From the NCBI GenBank assembly GCA_963678675.1, contig OY783199.1, positions 1,557,501 to 1,621,500 on the forward strand: DNA of 64,000 bases, read 5' to 3'. The position numbers were made by a program, and so were the translations under genes. The stretch comes from Xiphydria camelus (Eukaryota > Arthropoda > Insecta > Hymenoptera > Xiphydriidae). The notes under the pieces are model-generated. The model was not told the origin of the DNA and ran no database searches. It saw nothing but the letters and a program-made list of their open reading frames with translations. How positions within the stretch are numbered: position 1 is the stretch's first letter; each line of letters begins with the position of its first letter. This document shows, piece by piece, positions 44,301-57,160 of this stretch.

Positions 44301-45829
44301 TTGTGTCGGCTTAAAAAGCATCGTCGATGACTGCGGAAAGTATAATATTACATGTAAAGGTATTAGTCGTACAATACGCAACATTTTATAATGTTATTTT
44401 AACAAGAGGATCGAAATTTAATATATTCGACTCCGCGTGTCTCTCCCTCTGCTCCTGATTTTTCAGAAAAATCGCAATAAGGACGAATATGGTTTCCGCT
44501 GCTGGAAGAAAACACGCTTCGACGTATTCGCATAATTATAGTGTAACTACGTATGGGTATTTCTAGATGCATTTTACCGTTGTACGCTGGATAACCGGAT
44601 ACGAGAAGAGCCTGCAGTGTACAGGGCCAATTTTAGCGGGATATTTTATTTTACGAAGATATAGAAGCCAGCCAATTATTCCGCGTACTTTAACGATGTT
44701 AACAAAACTAAAAGGTATATCGTACCGACTGTCAACTTATGTTTCAGTCATGAAAATGCATAGGATTTGAATAGCAAACAACATAACAAATATTTGCAAT
44801 TATTTCCCGGCATTTGCCCGTAATTGCTCATAAAAATCTGCCCCGTCGTCTTGCAAAAAAGATAGCAATGTTGAAAGGTAAATCGATATTTCTAAACTTT
44901 CGTTATATACCTATTTTATATTTCGAATAAATGGTTATATATTGAACACTCATTTAAATGTTACGTTTAACAATTTATATGGTGAAAATTTGTACGTACA
45001 GAGTGTACCGGTGCTATAAAAAAGTGTAGGAAATTTATTTCCTACATTTTTTTTTCCGATCACGATCCACCACTCCACGCTTAACTGAGAAAGAGAAAAA
45101 TTTAGCTCGCCCCCGTTACATCTTTTCCCGCGGGGATTTTTTTATCGCATCGCTCGCATCACCCCTCCTGATTTCTTTACGCGGTACAATGATACTTTAT
45201 CGCGGAAATCTATTTGATGGCGAAGGGATCGAGCAACCGGGCAAACGACGGCGAGATTGTTACCACAGATACGAGATTGGCACGTGTGATGCTCCCACGT
45301 TCGGGCTTTGTGCACGGGCTGCACTGCGGAAGCCTCGGAAACAGCTTCTCCGCGTTTTTCTGCCGATAAATGAACCGTCGACCGAGTAATTAAGATGATT
45401 TCGAGATGGAAAACGAAGTGACCCGGCGGTCGCTTTGAGTCGTCGATAAATATAACGTTAAAGGAATATATTTCGATATCGTAGAAATTTATAAATACTT
45501 TTATCGCGTTTACGGAGAAAATATTTACATCGATTCCGTTTAATCAAAGGACTCGGACAGCGCGTCGATGAAGCGCGTGTCGCCTTTCTATATTTGTACA
45601 ATATAAAATTAATCGCTAAAATATCGAATCTCCTCGAGGGGGTCTGCCCGGAATATTTAAGCATCGTCAAATCGCGATACGTCGCCCGCTAATTGGAATG
45701 CGGTGCGAGAATCACTCGCGGTCAGCCGTACAAGTAATCCGTCCTCCAAATATCGACGATAAAGCCCCCGAAAATAAATAATCCCGCCGAATGAAAAGCG
45801 GATCGTCCCGCGCGCACCATCCTCCGCGT

Positions 45830-45847
45830 CACACACACACACACACA
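45830..45847. repeat. (CA)n microsatellite
   Basis: Nine CA units, perfect, in non-coding DNA. Confidence 0.85.
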
Positions 45848-46268
45848 TCCACCGAGTATTCAGACGCGATTACTCCGCGTCCCTCGTATTCGTGCGGTAA
45901 CATAAAATCAGGCGGAGCCCTGTAATTTGTAATGAATACACCTCTAACTAGTTCCATTGACTGATCATTGAACCGCGAGTATACCGCGCCGCATCAAATC
46001 ACGCGACAGGATAATGTCTATTCATTGGACACTCGAGAGTGGTGGGTAATCATAATCTACAAATTGAGTCGCGCTTTTTCGAAGGTGCAATCCGCGCCCG
46101 ACGTTTGATCGCCGCCCCTGGCGACGCCCGAACGCGTATTACATCGCGAGGTATACGATGTCGCCAGACCAGCGAGAAATCGTCATAAACTACAATACAT
46201 ACCTTTGACATTCCACTTACAAGCAATGGCAACGAGAAAGTTGTAGCACGGAAGCAGATATCGGTGTC

Positions 46269-46277
46269 TATATAAAG
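46269..46277 (+). promoter_or_regulatory. TATA-like box (TATATAAAG)
   Basis: A good TATA-box match on the plus strand followed by GC-richer sequence. A second one (TATATAAG, 46385-46392) lies 116 bp downstream. No recognisable gene follows either, so promoter activity is uncertain. Confidence 0.15.
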
Positions 46278-47634
46278 CGGAGATATGCCGCCGTTTACGG
46301 ACGCAAAATGACCTAATTCTTCCCTTTATTACACTCGTAACATCAGTCATTAAGTCGAAACACCGGCTACTGTGGCTCGACGCGTATATAAGTACCCGTC
46401 TCGCTAATTCGGTGAGTAGGGTTCAACTCCCCGGACTCTACTTTTTCCTTTATCTCCCAGAACGCAAGTAACGAATATGTTTTACATTAAAAACAACGCC
46501 CTGCCGTCCTATATAGCGTTCCACGTACAGCGAAGGGTCGTGCGTAAATTACGTTGCGCAACTGAGGGGAAGCGAAGATTTGTTTACGGCATGGCGGAGA
46601 ATCGGGACGTAATGTTTTCTCTTTTGTTTTTAACGTCGAATTTTCACGATTTTTTTAGAGTACACAAACGTCGGAGTCCTGCACTAATTCCTTCGAAATA
46701 TTTTATAAATTATTCCATCATCCCACTACGACTAAACCCGTTCTACCCGGAATTGTAGAGAGTTTCGAGTGAATATCGATTTCAATTAAATAAATACCTA
46801 TTTCATCGATACAATAATAATATATCCGTGTGCCACTTCATCGTAATTATTAGAAGAGGCGGAATCAATAGGCGTGGCCGATCGTCGACGCATTACTCTA
46901 TATTCACAGAAAATTATTTCAGCGCCTCTCTTTCGTGAACTATAATACGATATAATATCGTCAATCTCTCTCGCTCTCTAAAACATGAGTTTCGGTGTAC
47001 CTGTACGGTTTACATACCGCGAATGAACTGCGGCACTTGAAAACTGTCGGAGTACAGTATCAAAATTCACGAATTATTCAAACCACCCCCGCGCGAAGTC
47101 CCCCCGTCTGATAAAACGCACCGGATCTCGTTTTCTCGTGCGGATTCGCGTTGAACACCCTCCGCAATATATTCGCCCAATTTCGAAATTCCTTCCCAAG
47201 ACGAATCCCTCCTCTCGCCGCGCCCTTAAATACAATTAGTCGACGCGGGTACACCCTTTCCCCAAATTTCCGCGGAGCATAATACGCGCCGGAAACTCGC
47301 CCCGCGCGGCGCTCGTGTTCGATGTATCATCGAAAAACCGAGGAGATCGTCTACCGGTGGTCCATCGTCGCGGTAGAGTCTCGCGAGTGACACGCGCGAC
47401 GACGCCGCCTCCCTTCCGAAAATCCCTTCCACGTCCTCTCGCACCGCGCGGATCTTTTCACCTTTTACGGTAGTTTCGTTCCGAAAAGGAGGGGGTGGAA
47501 CGCGTGCGCACCCTCCCCGCCGCTGCTTGCCCCCCCCCCCCCTCTTCCACCCTTCGATACCTACACATATATCTCTGTCACCGTATCACCTATCCACCTA
47601 CCCTTTAGCAGAGGGCGCGACGGCAAAGGAGGAG

Positions 47635-47653
47635 GCGCGCGCGCGCGCGCGCG
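47635..47653. repeat. (GC)n tract
   Basis: About 19 bp of alternating G and C, a possible Z-DNA-forming sequence, within the CpG-rich block. Confidence 0.85.
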
Positions 47654-47838
47654 AGAGGGTGAGACGGAAGGACATACGATGCACGCGTGCGCAACGGCGC
47701 CCGCGGAGCCACTCCCGGTCGTCGGCGACCGTCCCACACGATCTCGGCGTGATCCTTCCGCCACTTCAGTCTAACGTCCGCATCCGCACAGCCAACAACC
47801 CTTGCCACCCTCCAGAATTCGAAGGCCCCGCCGTCATC

Positions 47839-47862
47839 GTCGCCGTCGCCGTCGCCGTCGCC
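47839..47862. repeat. (GTCGCC)4 hexanucleotide repeat
   Basis: Four perfect GTCGCC units in tandem, in CpG-rich non-coding DNA. Confidence 0.9.
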
Positions 47863-49284
47863 GCACGATCACCCTCTATCACACACTCTCGCACGTCGCA
47901 TCCCCGAACCGCGTTTCGACCGCCGTCCCGACACGCGGGGCGCGGCTCTCTCGACTTTGATCGCGGCCGCATCCGTCGGCGGCCGTTCGACGCGTACGTC
48001 GCACGCGCTTTTATCCCACAGAGTTCAATCCCAGTGTCGATCGGAGAGACTGCAGATTCATCCTTTTCTTCCCGCGTGACGCTCGCGGCTGCCCATTTAC
48101 TCGCTCGATTCGTCGTCGGCAACGCGTACATCGTATTCCCGCGAGGGAAAGTGCGCGCGTTCCCTCCGTTCGTCCTGCGCGTCGGCCGTCGCGGTCGTTC
48201 GTCTCGTTTCGCGCCGCTCGTTTGCCGAGAAAGGGACGCCGCGAGGAGGAGCGCGTCGTTACTGCGCGTTTTCGCGTTGATTGATTCGCGCCGACAAACG
48301 GGATACCACCCCGCGGCTCGCCCGAATCGTTTTCCAGGGGGTCGCGCGCCGCACCGATCGCTTCTGTATATCTCCGCGCCGGGGGAAACTCGAGCCGTGA
48401 AATCGTTAGACGACGTCGCCGCCCGTTAAACTTTACGAGCGCGCGAAGGGATACGCGCGTATACGTGTGTCGAGACCCGGAGGAGAGTCTCCCGCGTTTC
48501 CTGAAGGCGCGCGCGGATCCACGAGGCGCTCCTGGGAGAGAATTGCCGTTAAAAGCTCCCCGCCACTTCGGGGATAGCGGCTCGCGAATAAATTGCGCAA
48601 CGGGCGCCCGCTTAACTCTCGTTTCGTCGTCGCCGCGACGCGAGGGGAGGAGAATCGTTCCGATCGACGCGACCGAAATCGGACACGAGGCTCGTCGACG
48701 TCGTCGTTCCCTCCGCGACGAAGAGCGTCACCTGCCCGCCGCGTGACAGCCGTGTCATGCGGGCGCGGTCGAAACGCGCGTCACGTGTGCCCGAAGAAAC
48801 GCGGGCTCGCGCGGAGCGATCCACGCGGGTAGGACCCACCTTTCCCCGACGGATAACGACGGCGCGAAACCGCTGTATACAGTTCCCAGTGGGCTCTCGG
48901 CTTCGGTGCACGGTCGGACGAGGGGACCGATGATAACGTTCGTACCGGAATCGCGCGGCGAGCGACCCGATCGGTCCCTCGCCCCTTCACCGCGCACTCG
49001 TGCCGGACGTCGCGGGAAAGCCGACACCATCCGACTCGAGGGGTAAGTTTGTCAACCGTTTCTTCATCCGTGTATCAGCGTCGAAAGCGGTCGCGTTCAA
49101 AACCGCCTCGGAGTTGAATAGCTTCGTCGGTATCGCCGCCGCTCACTCGCGGTGCGAGAAGCGAATTCAGGTTCGAATTGGGAATTTGCACGGGGCGAGG
49201 TGGCCAAAGTGCGGTTAGGCAAGCAGAGATCCGTTCCGCGTAGTCGGTTAATTGATGTAATCCGAAACCCGCAAACGCGGGAGG

Positions 49285-49308
49285 GACGACGACGACGACG
49301 ACGACGAC
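49285..49308. repeat. (GAC)8 microsatellite
   Basis: Eight perfect GAC units, the same motif and count as the tract at 2194-2217. Confidence 0.9.
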
Positions 49309-50590
49309 TGTGCCACTGGGTTTACGCTCGGATCCGTTCCTCGTCGCTGCTCGCGGAGTGGCTTTCCATTACTACGTACATACATATAGCGCTCCATCGC
49401 GGGCACGAGCCTAACAGAGCTTCGATCGAACGTGGAGCGCGCCCGGGTAGTTTTGCGCTCTCGAAACGTTGATGGGTTCGCCGATAATCATCGCCGATCA
49501 GGCGAGCCGGCGTGCGTCGGTGCTCAACGCTGTCGATGGGAGTTTTTTTCGGAGGGTATTTTAATGAGTAACTAAAATTGGTGGGATCGACAGGGGAAGG
49601 GGGGGGGGGTAGGTATTTTTGAAAGGAGGTCTCTGGGGTGTTTCAACGATTCGCACGATATGACGTATCGGTATTGCAAAACTAGAGAGCTGGAATTGGA
49701 AATTATGCACGTGAAAAATCGTGAAATCATTGGTGACGCGTCTATTTGGCTGTTGGGAGGGGGATGCGAGTACATTTATAACGAGCGGGCTATATGTATG
49801 CGTATACGAAGTCAATTCCGATGGGTGATTCAATCTGTATTATATATATCGGCCTTACAAATGTTTGCACCAGCGTGATGTACACAGTACGGAAACGCGT
49901 TACTCCTTCGGAAACAGGAGCAATACATACATATGTGCTACTCGAAAGCCCGCGGTGTAGTGCAATGTTCGCAGCTTGGAGTGCTCTCGTTCGAGTACAC
50001 GCGCGGCGGTACCGACATCCCACGGGCTTCCGTATGTAGACACACCGTCGTCCACCCTGATATTAACAATTAACTTAATTGCAGTTTGTGTGAGTGCCGC
50101 GGTACTACCACCCCCCCGCCCAAGCGCGCCCCCGTCGTCTCGGTCCGCATCCCTCGCTGCGTCGTTCCTGTAAAGTTTTAACCATGAGAGCTGGTTCCCC
50201 GTAAAAGCGCGAGGAGGATCCTCTCCTCGGTCCATTCCGATATCGACGATCGTAACAATTAAAACGCGGCCGTACAGAGAGGCGTTGCGTTTAAAAACCA
50301 CGCGTGTGAAGGCGCGCGAGATTTAATGCACGATATCAGATTTCATCAAGCCGCGGCCCCTTGGCAGTTTGTGCGAGCGCCGTGGGTGTTTCCACCCTCG
50401 CACGCGCACCCCGCTTCGCCTTAACCCTCGAATTGTCCACCCTGCGAAGTTCCGCGCGGACGGACAGCAGGATTGCCCCTTGATTCTTCCTTCGCCTGCC
50501 GTCGGTCGACGCCGACTCCTTTGGCTATTCTCCCTTGGACCGCGTTGAGGGTAGAAGGGTGAGGAGAGAAGGCGGGAGGAGGGTGAGAGC

Positions 50591-50613
50591 GAGAGAGAGA
50601 GAGAGAGAGAGAG
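50591..50613. repeat. (GA)n microsatellite
   Basis: About 23 bp of uninterrupted GA at the right side of the CpG-rich block. Confidence 0.9.
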
Positions 50614-51000
50614 GCGACCGTGAAGCACCTAACTCGGAATTAGGATTAAAGCTGGCCAAAAATTAAATCCTTATCTCCCGGAGCCGACAAGCGCGGTGCG
50701 CCGCGGAGGGGTGTGAGGGGGAAGGGAGGACGGTGATCTCAGAAGGGATGCCCCGCTACTTCGGGACGGCGGGTGGCACCGCGCGCGACTCTTAATCCGT
50801 TGCCAGCGCTGCAATTTCTTCCCATTAGCGGGCTCCTTCGCGATTAAACATTTGCATAATCTCGTGCGCTTGTTCTAATTCGGGAATACGTATACCGCGC
50901 GCGCAGTGTAAGAGAGCGTGAAACTTGCGGTTTCTTGGTCTACTGCGAAATTCCTAGACGGCGCGGAATCGCGGGGCGGAATAAGGGATGGGCGAATCAG

Positions 51001-54000
51001 GAAGGCGCGGTATTTGCGAATTTGCGTGGAACGTCGGAGTGCAATTTGCCGCTCTATGGTATATCGTTATCGCGAGTCGCGGTGCACCTGCGCCTCTCGC
51101 GGCGTCCGATAAAAGTTTCGCGGGGGTATATCGATGACGTATAATACATGTAACAGTTGTCGAAGCGAAGAAAGAGTAATTTTTGCTACGAAATTGAAGC
51201 TGCAACGATAGCTAAAGGTTGCAAAATTGAGGATTTCCCAAATTATATACACGTGTATACTTAAGGGTCAATCAGTTCTCACGGTCGTCCCCGCGACTCA
51301 AATCGATGTGACCCATTTATCATATCGTCCGTCACACAGGAACTCTCCACGCGATCGCAATGTCGCTAATGAAATTCCAAAATAACCCAATCGCCACGTC
51401 GCTTCGGATTCCACATATACGCGTATACCCGTAAACCACCGACGACGAGGCGAAGCCCCCGATCGAACGCTCGGCGTAATTTTCTCGCGCAAATAAAGAA
51501 TTCGTCAGAATACATAGGCAAGACGGGCGACGACTTCGCCGACCGAATCGGGGTGGAAGATGATCCCGAAACGAATATCGGTTGAGAACCTCCGTTTGTT
51601 CACTTCGCTATGAAATTGGTCGGGACCACTTTGACGCGCCAATGAGCTCCTATGCCGCGTAGCGGCCTCAAAATTTCTCTCGCCCTTGCGCTCGCACGTG
51701 AGCTCGTCCGAGTGTGACTCGCTTCGCGGGTGTTTGTATCCGTATGTCGTACGCGCGTGGGAAGCGCGTACGGCGGCGGTCTGGGACTGTATTGGTGTCT
51801 CGACGAGTGGCTCTGTGGGTCGCGGATACCTCGGCGGCAGCTACCGCTTATCGTCGAGGATAGTACACACGTATAGCCGGGTCACGAGTGCGCGGTGTGA
51901 ACGGATATCCGAAAGGAGTTTACTCCGTTGGTGTGGAAGGAGTCGAGTGCGAAACGTCGAGGTTGATCGATCGCGTGGGCTATATTTCTACTTTCCGCGG
52001 GAATTTTGGGGGGATCGTGGGCTGGACTGTTTCGATTCGACGCGCAACCCGGTGCTCGCGGTGTGTGTGTGTCGGGAGTCTAATTACATTACAATCGAGG
52101 AGGTCGGGGGTGGCGTAGTGCTAATTCGTGTTTCGAGATGGTCGTTGCGGCGTATTCAGTCGAACGCGTTATGGGAGACATCTCGAGATGGGATTGACGT
52201 GACCTTCTCGCGATTTCGAAATTCGAATTCTCGATAAAACGTTTCGTCTACTCGGTCGGATGATTGACGTGACAAATTTCGTACGAGTCTTCTTTTCGAG
52301 GGACCTCGCGCGCGCGGGTACAAATATTTTCACCGACATACGAAATACCCCGTCTCTCTCGGTTTAAGGAGTAATTCGACCGAGGCAGGGTACACGTAAT
52401 AGTAATTTAGCGAAGTGAATTCGCAACGTCCCATCCCGATACGACGCAGTGATTCGTAATCCGCCTGATCCACGAGGATTAGCGGAAGCACAGGTACAGT
52501 CGGATGTATATTACCCAATGAAAACCGGTTGACCGACCTTGGCTCGCGCGGGGATCGAATACAACTTACAATTAGATGAAACTAACTAACCAGCGCGGTG
52601 GACTGTACATACGCCGCGGCGGATGCGACAAAGGGTATTAGTTGACGGTATTTCGTAGCCCGAAATTAATTATCTAGAATTATTTCGCGGTAACCATTAC
52701 AGGAGGGCGGAGGGGTTGCCGCGGTGTAACGGGCCGAGGGATGTACATTATGCAGACGACGCGGGATTTGCAATCCCGAGGGATTACCTTTCGATGCAAT
52801 TCGGAATTCTCTCGGGTAGGTATCGGCCGCGTCGTTCGCTTTCCGGGAGGTCCTTTATCGTGTAGAATCATTTTGGGAGAGACGGCTAATCTTATCGTTC
52901 ACGTTCTTCCAATTAGATTTGGTAAACTGGCTCGTGTGTCCGTGTGTGTGACGTCACGTCGTTCCCACGGAGCGAGGCCACTACGCTTGCACTCTACTAT
53001 TTCGCCGACGGTGGCGTTAAAACGACGTCTATTTTCTCAGGAGATACGGCGGCAAGTGCATCGTAGAGGAAATATATCGAAACTCTAAAGCATCGGTATA
53101 AACGACCCTTAAACGCTAGGAAAAAAAGGCCGTTTACCGGGGAACGATCCGCTCACCTCTCCTTCTCACGAAGTTGAAGTCCGAAGATAAAGAATACACG
53201 CGAAGGAACTGCTATTTGTCGATTTATACAGACATCCGCGAGTGCCTCGTTTTTTCTATAGTTATCGAGGAAATTTCTTTGAGGGTCTATCTCAAATGAC
53301 TCCGCGAGACATTCGAGATGGATCCTCCAGTCCGATAGATTCGGCCAGAGTCCCGAGCAAGCAATGCTTAAGAAGCATGAAATCCGAAAATCCAAGCGAT
53401 TTTGCCGGCACCTCATCCCCTGTCCTTTTCGTTCTTTACCACTCTCGAATGTATATAGGTATATACACGCGTATACGCGTTCTCGCCCGTACAGTAACTC
53501 CTGACTCTTCGTTTTTCCCCTCTCTCTCTCCTCCTCTACCCCTTCCCACCTTTATATATATATACATATACACCTACGTCTATCTCTTTCCACCCTACGC
53601 GAAACCCAACACATTTAACACCCCAGCTTCCTCTGAACATTCACACGAAATCTCCGTTAAGCCAGAGCAAGCTGGGACTTGCTACCTACCCGCCGGGCCG
53701 GAAACCTCTCGTGATACTTCCTAAAGAGCAGAGGGATAGGCGCTTCGCGTGCTCTCGCGCTAATAGGAAGATCCGTCTGTTGTGGGTTCGCGAGGTCGTG
53801 TGGATGAGCTTTTTATTCCGTCCGAATAAACGCTTAGTTCGTCGAGGTACCTCTGATAAAGTCGCGCCTATTTCTTCACCTCGGCTCGAAATTTGAATGT
53901 CGGATAAGTCCCAAAATATGAAGTCATTGGCGCCCAAGAGGCTTTTACGTGAAAATAAGGTTTTAATAGAAATTGGTCGCTGTGACACGTGGATCTGTGA

Positions 54001-56403
54001 ATACATATATTTTTTAAACATCCGCGGACGAGATCTTCCGCTGTATCTAGAGATAATTTTAATTCTCGAGTTTAAATTCGAATTGTATTTCAATATCAGT
54101 TTAATCAACCGACCCGAGCTTATTCGCGAGCCGGTATAAAAACATCCGCGAGACGAAAAGCACCGATTACGAAAGCAAAGGGAAACTGGGAACATATTCT
54201 AACCCTCCTTCGCCTTCTCTCCGACCGCCTGTTTCTACTTTCATGCCTCCCCGCGTGTCCCTCCCGCCTCGACCCACCCTATCTTTAGTTCGTCCCAACC
54301 CTACAGGGCGAGAGAGACTGAAAGCCAAGTAAATCTGTTCCAATTCCCTTAGTTCCCGTGCCTTTCCACCCCCTAGCTATGCTCACACTTGTCCCTTACT
54401 TATTTCTCGCGCCCCTAGGCTTTGCGGGTGGTGCCCCAAATCGTGCTTCTTGGTTTATACCCCTTAAGCCTCTCTTGCGCGAGCGTAGATCCGACGACGC
54501 GCCCGTTTCGCCAGTGAGTTTTGTACGGGCTGGTCGATTCTCTGCAGAGTTCCTAATTGGAACGAAATGGGAGCGCACAAGGGGGGCTCGAGCATTTTGC
54601 ATTTTATAGCACTCGGTTTTAACGCACGGTGTCGTTGCGAGGATCGGGCAATTTTTCGAATTTTCAATCGAGTTTTTCCTACGTCAAATCGAAGAAACTC
54701 CAAGGGGTGCGTACGAATCCAATCCCGATGATGTAAAATCTACCGCTGCTTTGCACTTGTTCGAAGTCGTTCGATCAGTGCTTACAGGTTTTACAGGCGT
54801 CGTGTCGCCAAACGCGTGAGAATGAACGAGAAGAGCGGGCTTGGCGGATCGTAAATGTAGAATCGAATATCGATCAATGCGACATACTTTTCTCGCTCGC
54901 GTTACTCGCCAGGCTGCATCGTAGGTTTCTCGTGGTTCGTCTCGCGTTCGAGTAATATTCGTTTTTTTTCCTTTCATCTCCTCACAGCCCACCGCGGTAG
55001 TTGGCTTGCCTGCAGTTTCTTCAAGGTTATCGACAATTACATAAAAAAAATGCAACGTCGGTTTATCGATCGCGTCGATTGCCGCAGATTGACGACCGGT
55101 GGACTGATTTCTTCAGAACGGCTTCGTCCTTATCGTCGTAATCGACATCCACGAAATATCTTCTACACATCTATCCGATATTTTCCTCGGCGGATATACG
55201 TCACGTCTCATTCGCGCTTCGCGTTTTATATATCGCCCCAGCCATTGGCAAATGGAGAGGTATGTGTTTATTAAATTCAGAACTAGGTGACTACGTCTTG
55301 CATTCCGACGTTTCCTGCGCGCTCGCGGTAGACCGAAGCAATCTCGTTCACTTCGCGGTCATATACGTTTACGTACACGCGAGCGCGACGGTTGCACGTG
55401 CATACAACCACTCGCTTCACATACTCGGAGCGCGCGCGCGCCGAGACGCACATATACGTTCTCGCTGTGGAAACTGCGGTTCGCCCTGAAATTACTTCGC
55501 TCAGTGCCGCTAATAGGCGTAATAAGACCTTTGACGCAGCATTCGGTAAGCAAGGTTCGTCGCGTATTCCGCGGTCGTAAGATGAGTGTAGTTCATTAAG
55601 AACGCGAGCCACCCCCGTTTCGTAGGCATTCTTCGTGGTTTACCGAGACGAGGTCGAAAACGGGGAGAAGTGTCAAAGTCGAACGATCGATACGAATTAT
55701 TGTTTGCCCGAAGCGCGATATCGGGCGTGGGAATATTCTTCCGTACTTTCACACCCTTCGATTTGACAGATATAAAGCGGGTAACCGGCACTCCTCGCCG
55801 CGTTCGTCGAAAGATAATTGTTTCGTTGGAACCAGGCATAAAATCTGCCTCCATTCGCGGCGAGACGATCTGGCTAAACGTGGCGAAAAGAACTTTTTTG
55901 TGTGAAATTGGCGAAAACACTATTTTTTCAGCTTATTTTTTGATTTCCGAGTGATATTTTATCGTCGTGGAATGCGATGAGGCGAAATCTGTTGATATAA
56001 TGCATCGGAGTAGAAAAAAATGCATGAATTTTATATGTGCATCGTCGGATCCTTCGAGATGCATCCAATTAAGGATTTTGGTTATTAATTTCAGAATGAG
56101 TGGCACGCGTCCGTCGTTGTTCTTGCAATCTATCGTTGTAGCTTTGCGTGCGGTAGTTACCGAAATAGCTACAGAATTTCAGCAGTGCTCCATTATACGC
56201 GAGAAATAGCTCCGATTCAATCGTGGTCATCAATAGTGTCAACGTCACGCGCCGCAAGCGCGGCGAATCGCGTATCGATATTGAATTTTCGGCTGCCGAC
56301 GGCCGGGCTAGTGACGCTACGACGCGCAGGTCAGCCAGCGCCGGACAAAGAAGGCTCGCACTACTGCACGGCAGTAGCGAGAGCGGCCTCAGTTATAACC
56401 TCT
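51001..56403. other. Gene-free stretch, mixed composition
   Basis: No supportable gene. The longest ATG frame is 169 codons on the minus strand (54195-53686); it is serine/arginine-rich and matches nothing I know. A decayed tRNA-like segment lies near 52540-52606 (listed under rejected observations). It could be intronic or intergenic. Confidence 0.45.
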
Positions 56404-57160
56404 GTGAACTTAGTTCCTCCGCTTTTGACATTTTGATTCTTGGCTCCACCGATCGTTCGCAAGTTGCTTGCGAGAAAGTGGTTCCAGAAATATTAACGTA
56501 GAGATATTAATATAGAGATGGCATGCAACGCGGTAAGTGTAAACAGCCTTTTTTGTCAGACGCTGGCCGGCCCGCGCACCGTTAGCGTTACTAGACGGGC
56601 CGACCCATTACGCGGGAGCGCCAGACATATTCCCTACTCGCACCACTTCTCCCAGCGGATCGGAGCGTAGCGTAGCGTGACCGAATGGGAAACATCGACT
56701 TTCGTGAAATTAGTCCTCCGATTTTTGAAATTTCAATTTTTTACTCTACTGAAACTTCACGCCGATCTTTCCAAATAAAATTTTTTAAATTTTCTCGCGT
56801 ATACCATTTGCAAGTTGTTGCCAAGTATTTACAAGACTTTTTACTTTGTATGCAGCAATTTCGTTTTAGAGATATCCCAAAATCAAATTTGGAAGAGCCA
56901 TCTTTGCGCTATTACTTTTACTTAAAAATTGTCTACATTTTTTTGCGTAGGTAGATCGTCGACAAATCGTTTGCAAAATATTTTAAAGCGTTCTATTTCG
57001 TTTGCGAGAGCGTAATATTTATATTACCTCTAACAATTTATTGATATCATGCGGTGTTATCGAAGAGCAAATATCGGAAACGATGTTCTTGTAAAAGACT
57101 TGCAAGCGATCTGTGGAGTGAAAAATTTAAATTTCAAAAATGAGGGTCCTCTAACTTCAC
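56404..57160. repeat. Cluster of three diverged repeat copies, one inverted
   Basis: Three related segments begin GTGAA(C/A/G)TTAG and run through TTTTTGAAATTT and CTTGCAAGT-like sequence. They lie at 56404 to about 56480 (plus), 56704 to about 56830 (plus) and about 57080-57160 (reverse complement). The second and third align over about 50 bp at roughly 80% identity, forming an inverted repeat around a 57-58% AT-type core without coding sequence. This fits an old non-autonomous foldback or MITE-like insertion. No transposase or target duplication was seen. Confidence 0.55.

Larger units (their letters stand above)
38192..47100. other. Gene-free stretch downstream of COPA
   Basis: No supportable gene. 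It begins with the COPA 3' untranslated region, then mixed-composition DNA with only short chance frames. A CTCF-like site at 38383, two TATA-like boxes near 46.3 kb and a (CA)n tract are noted separately. It could be intergenic or intronic. Confidence 0.5.
47101..51000. other. Very CpG-rich block, no gene recognised
   Basis: This block is dense in CpG, with GC, GAC, GTCGCC and GA repeats and a run of 13 C. An open frame of 300 codons at 47527-48429 has no ATG at its 5' end and overlaps several equally open frames, as expected when stop codons are rare. It may be a promoter or long GC-rich 5' leader of an unidentified gene. I recognise no coding domain in it. Confidence 0.4.

Noticed and set aside
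46385..46440. TATATAAG followed by GGGTTCAACTCCCC and a T-run, suggesting a tRNA or Pol III gene
   Set aside because: The B-box-like piece has no matching A box or acceptor stem at the right distance.
47527..48429. 300-codon open frame in CpG-rich DNA
   Set aside because: No ATG at its start. The composition is arginine/proline/serine-rich, and comparably open frames exist on the other strand. Stop codons are rare in such sequence.
50083..50397. Two similar segments starting CAGTTTGTG(T/C)GAG(T/C)GCCG (50083 and 50365)
   Set aside because: The similarity is short (about 30 bp) in GC-rich, low-complexity DNA. Not enough to call a repeat.
52540..52606. tRNA-like segment on the minus strand (GGTTAGTTAG ... 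TTCGATCCCCGCGC)
   Set aside because: The A- and B-box-like parts are present, but the T-stem does not pair and no full cloverleaf can be drawn. At best a decayed tRNA or SINE fragment.
53686..54195. 169-codon minus-strand frame with ATG
   Set aside because: No recognisable domain, no splice context and no homologue I know. Other frames overlap it. Probably chance.
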